From assembly GCA_004292955.1 (NCBI GenBank), contig RDXX01000055.1:1-60561 (forward strand): a stretch of DNA of 60,561 nt, read 5' to 3'. Within the stretch, counting starts at the first letter, position 1. Every line of letters starts with the position of its first letter. The position numbers and the translations under genes are program-made. Under the pieces are notes generated by a model. The model made no database searches. It saw only the letters and a list, made by a program, of their open reading frames with translations, and had not been told where the DNA came from. Positions 1 to 8,600 of this stretch are shown one piece after another. The stretch comes from Oscillatoriales cyanobacterium. GTDB lineage: Bacteria > Cyanobacteriota > Cyanobacteriia > Cyanobacteriales > Microcoleaceae.

Positions 1-328
1 TTAAATCCAAAAAAGTTAAACACAGAGGTACTGGAATAAAAATTAATTCTCCTGTTTTTAATATTTTAAAGCCTCCCAACCCTTAAGTAAACCGTATTGA
101 ATTATAACGATGATAACTTATCAGACATAATACCCATGAAACCTTTCACAAAACTAACTAATCTATGGCTAGATGATGATCTAATCGCAAATAAGACTTG
201 TCCCCTCAAACCAGAGTCTATCTGTCTGTTTTAACGGCTGAAAACAAGTACAGATCCACGCTAGTTTGGCGATCGACTATTTGGGACGACTTCGACGCTC
301 CAATACTTTAATTACTGCTATATAAATC
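1..328. other. Unassigned AT-rich stretch
   Basis: No open reading frame with a recognisable product, RNA gene or repeat was found here. It lies between the window edge and the right end of the TnpB element and is probably flanking intergenic DNA. Confidence 0.5.
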
Positions 329-402
329 CTAGACAAGTCTAGTCATTACTTCTCGTTTCATCGGGGGCATCGGAGCGGCTATCCCTCAACGAGCTTTCAA
401 GG
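329..402 (-). ncRNA. Right end of TnpB element; putative 3' part of TnpB guide RNA
   Basis: Directly after the tnpB stop codon on the minus strand lies a short conserved-looking segment (GCCGCTCCGATGCCCCCGAT, then GAAACGAGAAGT). It ends in the inverted repeat CTAGAC-TT-GTCTAG at 329-342. In IS200/IS605 elements the right end doubles as the scaffold of the omega (reRNA) guide, which overlaps the end of tnpB and is followed by the guide. The assignment rests on position and form; the exact RNA ends cannot be read from sequence alone. Confidence 0.5.
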
Positions 403-1482
403 TTAAGCCAACCTTGATATGTTCAGACTGGCATTCAGATCGCGATCGATAGATATGCCACACGAACAACAATCATACGTGCGTTTTTTAAGCGGCATAT
501 CTTGAATATTCCCACAACTAGAGCAAGTTTTAGAACTTGGGTACCACCGACTAATTATCATTAGTTCGGAACCAAATTTTCGACACTTATATTTTAGTTG
601 TCGTCTGAATTCATGAAATCCACAGTCAGCAATTGCTTTAGCCAACCTATGATTAGCCATCATTCCTGCTATGTTTAGGTCTTCAATTACTACTTTCGCG
701 TGGTTTTTGCTTAAATAAGTAGTAACGTGATGAAGAGTATTATTGCGGAGATTGGCAATTCGACTGTGTTGACGAGCCACTTTCATTCTCGCTTTAAATC
801 GGCGATTGCTGCCTTTCTTTTTTCTAGATAGTTGTTTTTGCAGTCGCTTCAGTTTCGCAGCCTCTTGGTAGTAATACTTGGGATTTTCAAACACAACTCC
901 TGTCGAAAGTGTAGCTAAAGTTTTCACGCCTAAATCTACACCAACAACTTCATATTGTTTGGCTATTACTTGCTGACTCTGCTCGTAAGCAAAAGATAAA
1001 TACCAGTCATCAGCAATCCTAGAAATTGTTATTTTAGAAGTAGTAACATTTGGCAATCCTTCAAACGTCCGAATCCAGCCAATTGTAGGCAATTTAATCC
1101 TTACCCCGCCAACTCTCATCGGCTTGCCACCAGCATCAAGAGTGAAAGCATCGTGTTGAAACTTCTTTTTAAAATGGGGATAAGCACCCAGTCCTTTAAA
1201 GAAACGATCGAACGCATTACCTAATTGGTCGAAAGCATATTGAGTGATCTTTTGACAAATCCCTTTTTCTTTAATCCATTCCAGCTCTGGCTTGACGTAA
1301 TTATTGAAAAACTTTTTGAGAATATATTTGTTGGGCTTTAATCCATCTTGGTACAAGTTTTGCCAAGTCGCCAAACCCCAATTGTAAGTAAAACGAGCTA
1401 TTCCAGCGTGTTTACTCATCAATTGTTTTTCGGCACTTGTTAATTTTAACTTTGTCTTGATTGATAACAGCACAAGCATCAA
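403..1482 (-). CDS. tnpB: IS200/IS605-type TnpB (RNA-guided endonuclease), orphan
   Basis: This 359-residue protein is a TnpB, the RNA-guided nuclease carried by IS200/IS605 and IS607 elements and the ancestor of Cas12. The N-terminal helical region contains the typical FTYNWGL motif near residue 31. The RuvC-like catalytic triad is intact: D183 in GVDLGVKT, E267 in VVIEDLN and D348 in IDRDLNASLN. A zinc ribbon with C320/C323 and C338/C341 lies between the last two. Length is normal for the family. No tnpA (Y1 transposase) is present next to it, so the element could move only with help in trans. The start may be Met1 or Met2, which are adjacent. The protein looks functional, not decayed. Confidence 0.93.
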   Translation of the reverse strand: MMLVLLSIKTKLKLTSAEKQLMSKHAGIARFTYNWGLATWQNLYQDGLKPNKYILKKFFNNYVKPELEWIKEKGICQKITQYAFDQLGNAFDRFFKGLGAYPHFKKKFQHDAFTLDAGGKPMRVGGVRIKLPTIGWIRTFEGLPNVTTSKITISRIADDWYLSFAYEQSQQVIAKQYEVVGVDLGVKTLATLSTGVVFENPKYYYQEAAKLKRLQKQLSRKKKGSNRRFKARMKVARQHSRIANLRNNTLHHVTTYLSKNHAKVVIEDLNIAGMMANHRLAKAIADCGFHEFRRQLKYKCRKFGSELMIISRWYPSSKTCSSCGNIQDMPLKKRTYDCCSCGISIDRDLNASLNISRLA

Positions 1483-1698
1483 TTAAATAACTTTCTCAAT
1501 AGTACGCTTTGTCGTCTAGGTTTGTCAAGTGTTTCTATTACCTTATTTGTCTAGCCTTTGTCAACCTCCCATCCAATAATTCCGCCAACAAACATGGCCA
1601 AGCACAACCTTAATAGTATGCCTAGCCAATTATCGGGAGACCACAAGTTTGCGATCGACAATGTTTTGCTGCAAATACTTAATCTGAAGATTTTAATA

Positions 1699-2355
1699 TT
1701 ACCGCAGCACGATGTCCGATCGCAATCTCACTGATAAATCTTCTTCCGGGCGAATCACGATCACGTCAACACTGCGCCGCCCCAACAATACTCCCGCTAA
1801 TGCGCCGATGCCAGCGCCTCCCAATACTTCTTCAGTGGCAATTGCCTTGTCCCCGGTAATGCCTGCTAGGGCTGCTGCTGCTGCTGCGCCTAATGCTGCA
1901 CCTTGCGCTACTGAACCTGTGCCGGCACCTTTTTGAACTCTTTCGGTTCTGGTAATAACTCCGGAATAGCCATCAATCCGATAGCGTTGGCGGCGGCTGA
2001 CAATTAACTCTCTGGCAACAAATTGAGTACCCCTTTGATTGCCCCTTCTAACCGGTCGCAATTCCCCGACAATTTGGCTGCCTGCGGGGATTAATACTCT
2101 TCCTTGATCTGTGCGGATGTCTCGCGATACGGTTAAAGTTAAAGGTGCAGTTTCATCGCGGGTAACAACAATTTTTTCTTTTTCGTAGCTAACTGGAATT
2201 ACACTGCCAGACGGAATTCGGATGCTATCATATTGTGAAATTCGTTGTTGAGCTTCTGCGGGAGTAGCTACCACCAGAGGCGCGCTGGTTGCAACTGTAA
2301 TGCCTACTGCGAGGATTGCTGCTGTTGCTGAGCGCCATTTGTGAGAAGTAATCAT
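1699..2355 (-). CDS. Secreted glycine-zipper protein, conserved hypothetical
   Basis: A 218-residue protein with a clear N-terminal signal peptide: basic start, hydrophobic stretch to about residue 30, and an Ala-x-Ala-like site before AEAQQ. The middle part (about 45-135) is beta-rich and includes the phrase IPAGSQIVGELRP, which recalls the C-terminal barrel of TrbI/VirB10-type proteins. A glycine/alanine zipper follows at about 142-195 (GAALGAAAAAALAG and GGAGIGALAGVLLG) and could form a membrane hairpin. The start is supported by AAGGAGA placed about ten bases upstream of the ATG. It is probably an envelope protein; databases sometimes name such cyanobacterial proteins conjugal transfer TrbI-like, but no conjugation genes are nearby. 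Confidence 0.7.
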   Translation of the reverse strand: MITSHKWRSATAAILAVGITVATSAPLVVATPAEAQQRISQYDSIRIPSGSVIPVSYEKEKIVVTRDETAPLTLTVSRDIRTDQGRVLIPAGSQIVGELRPVRRGNQRGTQFVARELIVSRRQRYRIDGYSGVITRTERVQKGAGTGSVAQGAALGAAAAAALAGITGDKAIATEEVLGGAGIGALAGVLLGRRSVDVIVIRPEEDLSVRLRSDIVLR

Positions 2356-2633
2356 ATAATTTGTCTCCTTGGTTTTGTTTTGTTTTACTTAGGAATGTAC
2401 TACTGCTAAATCTGTTTCGCGTTTCGGATTCATTTGATGTTTTAATGATGGCAGGTAGAGATTCTGCAAGTTGGGAAGATAAGGTAGATAATCAAGAATT
2501 TTTAATTTTGGCAAAATCTCGAAAATTGGCAAGGCTGGGGCGATCGGGAAGATAAGGAAGATAAAGGAGAGATTGGGATTCATCGTCCTTTTAGCAGTTA
2601 AGCTGAAATCCTAGCAGGAAGCGCCGGACGAGC

Positions 2634-3599
2634 TTAATTCTTGAGAGCGTTTAATGCTAACAACGCTGCACCGAAAGCTGGTTCGGATCGGGGCAAAATT
2701 ACCTTAGCATTCGGGGCGATCGCACTTATCGCACTTTCAAACCTACCCCGGAAATTAGCTTCTGAACCCCACACACCTCCAATCGTCACAATTTCAAATT
2801 CTTCTGTGGGGCTAAACAGCGCTGAAATAGCTGTTTTGGTGGAAAATGTTAATTCTGCCACAGCACGACTAATAATGCCGTCAGCGACGCGATCGCCCTC
2901 TGCTGCTGCTCGATCGACAATCGGCGCTAAAGCTGCAATTTCTGTCACTCCCCAACCGCGCCGGTAAACGACTTCTACCAATTCTTCCAGGTTATTTAGA
3001 CCTAAATGCTGTTGAAATTTTTGGGCCAGCACGGTAAACTCCGAGCGTCCGTCATAGAACTTCAAAGCAGCTTGCAAACCCGCAATCGCGATGTCATATC
3101 CGCTACCTTCATCACCTAAAATATATCCCCAACCGCCGACTCGTTTAGTTTTCCCTTGACGGTTTTGCCCGAAAACGATCGAACCAGTTCCAGCAATAAC
3201 GGCGATACCGACTGGATTGCCGACACCGCCCACAAGTGCGATCGCGCAGTCGCTGCAAATTACGATATTTCTGGGCAAGAGCGATCGGGTTACTGGTAAA
3301 GTATTCGTCAACTGCAAGTTCTGCACTACAAATTGCACTATTTCAATATCTTTTGGACGCGCGACGCCGGCTAGTCCCAGACAAATTGCTTCTATGTTGA
3401 GATTGCTATTTGGCTCTATTTTAGCGGACAGAACTGCTCGTTCGATTGCCACTTCAATTGATTGTTTTGCTGTCTCGATTCCCTGCGTTTGATAATTTGA
3501 GGGCCCTGCTTCCCCCCGTCCCAAAACAACTCTGTTTTCGTCTATTAAGATGCAGATAGTTTTAGTTCCGCCGCCGTCGATGCCGAATACGTAACTCAT
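2634..3599 (-). CDS. N-acetylglucosamine kinase-like BadF/BadG/BcrA/BcrD ATPase family protein
   Basis: A sugar kinase of the ASKHA fold, probably phosphorylating N-acetylglucosamine or a related amino sugar released in cell-wall recycling. The phosphate-1 loop FGIDGGGTKT sits at the N-terminus. The second phosphate loop is seen as VIAGTGSIVFG, followed by GGWGYILGDEGSGYDIA, typical of GlcNAc kinases. The C-terminus has the adenosine-motif segment IVTIGGVWGSEANF. I chose the internal Met at 3599 (321 residues) because family members begin only a few residues before the GIDGGGTKT loop; an upstream ATG at 3638 would add 13 residues. Neither start has a strong ribosome binding site. Substrate is inferred. 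Confidence 0.85.
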   Translation of the reverse strand: MSYVFGIDGGGTKTICILIDENRVVLGRGEAGPSNYQTQGIETAKQSIEVAIERAVLSAKIEPNSNLNIEAICLGLAGVARPKDIEIVQFVVQNLQLTNTLPVTRSLLPRNIVICSDCAIALVGGVGNPVGIAVIAGTGSIVFGQNRQGKTKRVGGWGYILGDEGSGYDIAIAGLQAALKFYDGRSEFTVLAQKFQQHLGLNNLEELVEVVYRRGWGVTEIAALAPIVDRAAAEGDRVADGIISRAVAELTFSTKTAISALFSPTEEFEIVTIGGVWGSEANFRGRFESAISAIAPNAKVILPRSEPAFGAALLALNALKN

Positions 3600-3675
3600 G
3601 GATAATTTAGAGAATGAACCGCATAGCAAGCCCGACATACGCAGATATCTCTATTCTACGCTTGATATAATTAGA

Positions 3676-4032
3676 TTAAATCGACAGGGCAATGCTAATA
3701 ATAATTAAACCAAATAAAGCCAGCCAAACGACATTTCGCTGACACCAATTTTTGATTGATTGGGGCCAGCCACCACTGATATAACGGCTCGTCTGTGGTA
3801 CCAGCGGCTCAGCTCGATCGTGATAAAGCGTGCATTCTTTGGCGAAGGGACGCTGCGGGTAGTTGCAGGTGTCGTCTTCGTGGTAAGTACAGGTAGCGCA
3901 CAGAAATTCTGCGGATGCCGATCGATAAAGCGGGATACCCGGATGACCGAAAGCTTTGAGAGGGGTTTTGCAGTGGGTGCAGGCGATCGCTCGGGAGTCT
4001 ACAGGTTGGTGACAGCGGGGACACTCAGGCAT
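3676..4032 (-). CDS. Zinc-ribbon protein with C-terminal membrane anchor
   Basis: With the start at 4032 the protein has 118 residues and begins with a zinc ribbon (C4-x2-C7 and C18-x2-C21 in PECPRCHQPV and ACTHCK). A second Cys/His-rich patch of four Cys (LCATC, then CNYP and KECTLYHD) suggests a second metal site. The last 20 residues (VVWLALFGLIIISIALSI) form one transmembrane helix, so this is a tail-anchored protein with its metal domains on one face of a membrane. The open frame extends upstream to 4179, but the extra residues are low-complexity and the Met at the zinc ribbon is the more natural start. Function is unknown. Confidence 0.7.
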   Translation of the reverse strand: MPECPRCHQPVDSRAIACTHCKTPLKAFGHPGIPLYRSASAEFLCATCTYHEDDTCNYPQRPFAKECTLYHDRAEPLVPQTSRYISGGWPQSIKNWCQRNVVWLALFGLIIISIALSI

Positions 4033-4248
4033 TGGATAGCAGGGTGATGGGGTAATTTTGTCGGGAGGCTTATTAGCGGGTTTTCCGAACGCCGATTGGC
4101 GGGTTAAACTCGCCAGCAGGCTGCTGGATGCTCCAAAATAGAAAGGTAGGTCAGTGCTGATGTAACTAAAATTGTACAAAGGGTTTCGCAGCGACCGCAG
4201 GCGACCTGAGCCGATCGGGTATTTTGGGGCAAACAGTAGGAAAAATCT

Positions 4249-4575
4249 ATGGATAACAATAGCAACTTACTCAAACAACTGGTAATGCTGGGCATTGGTA
4301 CTACATCCTTGGTGGCGGAGAAATTGCAGGAAGCCAGCGAGCAATGGGTCAAAGATGGCAAAATCAATCCCGAGCAAGCCAAAACCTTTGTCGATGACGT
4401 GACTGAACATCTCAAGTCCGAGCAGGGCAATTGGGATACGCAGTTGCAGCGCCAACTCCGGAATATGCTGCAAGATATGGGCGTTCCCCGACAGTCGGAA
4501 ATGGATGAGTTGCGCGGCAGGCTCGATCGTCTCGAACGTCAGATGCGGGATCTAGAAAACCGTAACTGGCGCTAA
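4249..4575 (+). CDS. Phasin-like coiled-coil protein
   Basis: A 108-residue, strongly helical, acidic protein. The N-terminal part (about 8-35) is an amphipathic helix of the kind found in phasin-family proteins of cyanobacteria, which coat polyhydroxyalkanoate granules. The C-terminus (about 80-108) is a heptad coiled coil rich in Glu, Arg and Leu (ELRGRLDRLERQMRDLENR). No polymer synthase gene lies nearby, so a granule role is only suggested. It is divergent from the zinc-ribbon gene, about 215 bases away. Confidence 0.65.
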   Translation: MDNNSNLLKQLVMLGIGTTSLVAEKLQEASEQWVKDGKINPEQAKTFVDDVTEHLKSEQGNWDTQLQRQLRNMLQDMGVPRQSEMDELRGRLDRLERQMRDLENRNWR

Positions 4576-4831
4576 GTGCGATCGCGCGCTCTCGCTGCGA
4601 TCTTGTGATAAAATTGTCACCCGAACGCAGAAGGCTCAATCAGGCACTTATGAATGAAAGCAGAAGGTAGAATTACAAAGATTCTGACTTCATACTTTCT
4701 TTTGCCTTTAAAATTAACTGGCAGCCGCTATTTTTGGGCGGAAAAGTTCAGATAAAATTTTGTAGTTCTTGTTGTACTAGATGTCTTAGATATCTGAGAT
4801 ATCGCGGTTAAAAGTGTCAGGAGGATTAATT

Positions 4832-5437
4832 TTGCAAGGAATTCTGGTCAGCTTGGGCGTAATGCTGGTTTGCTTTGTGTTTTTGATAGTCGCTCAAATG
4901 AGCGGCTATGTACCTACAGCAGTTGCCTCCGAAGTGAATAGTCCTTTAACCGATGCTGCGCTTGAGATACTCTCAGCGAAGTCTTTCACTGAAGATAGCT
5001 TGCTAGTAGCTGATGCTAATTTACCAAAAGAACCAGCTACTATTGCTGGCAATAACATGACTGGAAATACAGAGAAAACTGAAAATACTGAGAAAACTGT
5101 TACCACAGGTTCAGGTCTGAAATATGTTGAATTGAAAGAAGGTAATGGGGCGACTCCAAAAATCGGTCAGACGGTTGTAGTGCACTACACTGGCACTTTG
5201 GAGGATGGCACGAAATTTGATAGTTCGCGCGATCGCAATTCTCCTTTTCAGTTCAAAATTGGCGTCGGTCAAGTAATTAAGGGTTGGGATGAAGGTGTCG
5301 GTACAATGAAAGTTGGAGAACGCCGCAAGTTGATTATTCCGCCTGAATTAGGTTATGGTGCTCGCGGTGCGGGCGGGGTGATTCCTCCTAATGCTACGCT
5401 GATTTTTGATGTGGAATTATTGAAAATCGCTGGCTAG
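4832..5437 (+). CDS. Membrane-anchored FKBP-type peptidyl-prolyl cis-trans isomerase
   Basis: Catalyses prolyl isomerisation of proteins outside the cytoplasmic membrane. The N-terminus carries one hydrophobic helix ([20 protein letters not shown]), followed by a Ser/Thr-rich spacer with a repeated TENTEKT-type segment. The FKBP domain covers the last 110 residues; [34 protein letters not shown] and ELGYGARG include the usual active-site aromatics. The best start is TTG at 4832, because a perfect AGGAGG lies at 4819-4824 with seven bases of spacing; the GTG at 4814 would place that site inside the gene. The length (201 residues) fits cyanobacterial FkbP-like proteins. Confidence 0.9.
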   Translation: MQGILVSLGVMLVCFVFLIVAQMSGYVPTAVASEVNSPLTDAALEILSAKSFTEDSLLVADANLPKEPATIAGNNMTGNTEKTENTEKTVTTGSGLKYVELKEGNGATPKIGQTVVVHYTGTLEDGTKFDSSRDRNSPFQFKIGVGQVIKGWDEGVGTMKVGERRKLIIPPELGYGARGAGGVIPPNATLIFDVELLKIAG

Positions 5438-5477
5438 GTAGCTTAACTTAACTAAGCGTAAAACTTTGACGGTGTGG

Positions 5478-5510
5478 AGAAACCCGGTTTTTTTAAGAAA
5501 CCGGGTTTCT
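5478..5510. terminator. Perfect hairpin after the FKBP gene
   Basis: AGAAACCCGGTTT at 5478-5490 pairs perfectly with AAACCGGGTTTCT at 5498-5510 around a 7-base loop. It lies 40 bases after the FKBP stop and before the convergent dnaB gene, so it may end transcription from the left. No T-run follows the right arm. The AAACCCGG core is also a common interspersed palindrome of cyanobacteria. Confidence 0.5.
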
Positions 5511-5586
5511 GTGTAAATCCTGGTTGATTTAAGTAAATTGACCTAATTAAACGTAAAATATCGATCGCGCTCAAGCTTGCTGTGTG

Positions 5587-5637
5587 TTCCTTCTTCCTTC
5601 TTCCTTCTTCCTTCTTCCTTCTTCCTTCTTCCTTCTT
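5587..5637 (+). repeat. Heptanucleotide tandem repeat (TTCCTTC)n
   Basis: About seven uninterrupted copies of a 7-bp unit. The array runs into the dnaB stop codon: its last bases TTA at 5636-5638 are the reverse complement of the TAA. Confidence 0.9.
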
Positions 5638-8600
5638 AAGAGCGCTTCGGAGATGCGAGATTGCGGAAGGAGGTATATTGAGCGTCAAATAATAGTTTGA
5701 TGATTCCTGTGGGGCCGTTTCTGTGTTTGGTGATGATTACTTCGGCAATTCCGCGATCGGGCGAATCAGGGTTATAGTATTCATCACGGTAAAGCATAAT
5801 TACTAAGTCGGCGTCTTGCTCGATCGAATTATGGGCATATAAACCTTGTGTGGCAAAGCTTTCAAGATTTTCGACTGTTATATCGTAAACCATTTCTTCA
5901 CCACAAAAATCAATTTTCTTCACCTTATCCCAATAGATATCGCTAACAGCTAGCTTGCATATCTCTTCGGCATCCAAAATATTCCCTAACTGATGTGTGC
6001 GTTCTCGACCAATATCACATTTGTAATCCGTTGTGGCTGAATAACGCATACCCAAGCAATCTTGCATCTGTTTGATGGTTAAACCAAGGCGTTTTTGGGC
6101 AAGATTGACTTGAGTTCGCCAAAGTTCATTCGGAATTAAATCCCGATTTGTCTTCCCACATTCAGAATTATTGAGATATACTTTCACATCTTCTAAACTG
6201 GATTTTTTATAATTACCAACTGCACCGATTACATTCGCAAATATTTCTATATCTGACTTTCCTCCCAACCAAACTTGATATTGTGTACGTCCTTTTCCAC
6301 CTTGAGAAACAACTCTGACAGCCGCATTGATGTTCAGTCTAAGCAACAGAGAACGGACTCCTCTGGCTAACTTCTCGCTACTAGAGGCATAATAAATAGC
6401 TGGATAAAGACATTTCTTCCCTTTAGCCGGTTTGATACAACCATCAGTTGCCCATAGGTGTCGAAGGAAAAGAGCGATCGATTCTTGGGGTTGGGTAAAT
6501 ACTAAACTGGGAATAAATTTTTCATGGGAACGTAAACCAAAGACTTCTAATTGTTCTAGCCATTTAGTAATCGGATTTTTAATATTGGGAGCGAGATGAT
6601 AACTAGCAGGGAGATAAACTTGATACCAATCACGTTCGCGTTTGATACGGGAATTAATTTCATCACCAAATACTTCTGTAGCCAAATGTGCAACTAATTC
6701 AGCTAAATCTAATTCTCGCGTCGTGTACTGAATACTATGTCGGGGTAAAGTACAACCATCACCAATTAAATGTCCTAGTAAAGCTAATTCAGCATTACCC
6801 ATCGTCTGCACTTCAGTACAAGGAATAGATCGAGGTATAGCAATCCGATCGCCTATTTTTAATTCATCTAAACGCTTCCAACCATCTGATGCAAAGAACT
6901 TATGATTGCCTGTTGCTTTAATTGAATTTCCCAAGCTAGTTGTCATCTCCCAGACTGGCTTTACCCCTGTACAAAAAGCATTAGTCACTATCGCTTTTTC
7001 CTGTTTCAGGGTATGTGAATTTAATCCCCAAACAGCAAAGCCAGATTTACCGACCAAATCGCGAATCGGGACTTCTAATCCACTATCAGCCATAGTAACT
7101 AAACTATCACCACTCAGACATCCACTTTCCCGTAAATCCGACATCATCGGCCGCTTATTTGTCCTGGCTTCCACACTTCGACTCAACTGAGACAAAGCAA
7201 TAATCGGCACGTTGATCTCGCGGGCTAAACCTTTGAGACTTCTTGTAATTCGAGATAATTCTTGCACGCGGTTGTCGCTGCTACCTTCCATTAATTGCAG
7301 GTAATCTAGCAAGATTAATCCGAGAGATCCGCCTTGTTCTGCTTGGAGGCGGCGGACTTTGGAGCGAATCTCCATCACGGTAATATTAGGAGTATCATCA
7401 ATAAACAGCGGTAGTTCTGATAAGTTACCAATGGCTGTACTGATGGGTTCCCATTCATTTTGACTGATTCTGCCCGATCGCAACCTATTACTTTCTATTT
7501 TGGCTTCACTGGACAGAATACGCTGCACTAGCTGTTCTTTCGACATTTCCAAGCTAAAAACGGCAACCGGTAATTTTTGCCCTCCGGCGGCGATGTGGTG
7601 CGCGATGTTGGTACAAAAGGCCGTATTGTGAACGCAGATATCATTAGCCACAAAATTGTGTGTCTCCGGGATAGTTAAGTCATAGACTTGCTTGTTTCCC
7701 ATCGGTTCGATCGAAACTATTTCATCCCAGTAAACCTCGCTATCTGCCAGTTGTTTCAGCCACGAATTATTTAAAGCAGTTGCTAAAACCAAAAGTCTTT
7801 GCCTGGACAGCGCACGTTGACCAACGTGAATATTGGAATAACCTTTGATGCCTGCGCGTTTTGCTAAGGATGCCCAAGATTCGTTGCCTTTGGCTAATGC
7901 TATGTATTCCCAAACCTCGACAGGAATTAAATCACGGTTATTGTGAGATTTTTTGTTTTCTAGTGCTTCTTTAACTTTAAACAATGCTTCTTCTTTGCCA
8001 AAAATGCCAATCTCTGATATAAATATTTTGATAGATATAGCATCAGTAATATCTATAAACCAAGCTGGATTACGAGTATTTTTATATTTAACTAAACGTT
8101 TTTTGAGGGCGGCAATGATGCCAAATCTCAGCAGTAGATGCTGTACGTGTCTAGCTAGTCCTTCGCTGACAGAACAGTAGCCTAGTTGAGATTGACCGCT
8201 GGTAAGTAGGGTAGCCCAGCCGTCAGTGGAAAAGAGGCGGTTGAGGAAAAGGGCAATTTGCGATCGCTCCAATCTAAAAACTATGTCTGGTACTGTTTTC
8301 TGGTGAGCATTTTTTCCCATCAGACCTAATTCTTCTAACCAGTATCTCAGCGGGTTTTGATGCAAGGTATTAATAGCCTCCATTCCCGGGCCGGCTAGTT
8401 TTTTGGGAGCGACATCTAAAGTTTCACAGATGCGACTAAATAATTTTTGCTTTGGGAATGCCAATCCTAGCACCCAATCCGAGGCTAAATCGGGTGAAAC
8501 CTTCAATATTTTAGCAAATTCTTTAACATACAAATGTTGTTCTTTAAGGACTTTTTGCAAATTCAGACCAAAGAAAGATATTTTGTCTTTGTAACTGTCT

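Noticed and set aside
2361..2583. 64-codon frames on both strands between the secreted protein and the sugar kinase
   Set aside because: Low-complexity, no ribosome site, mutually antisense; treated as noncoding.
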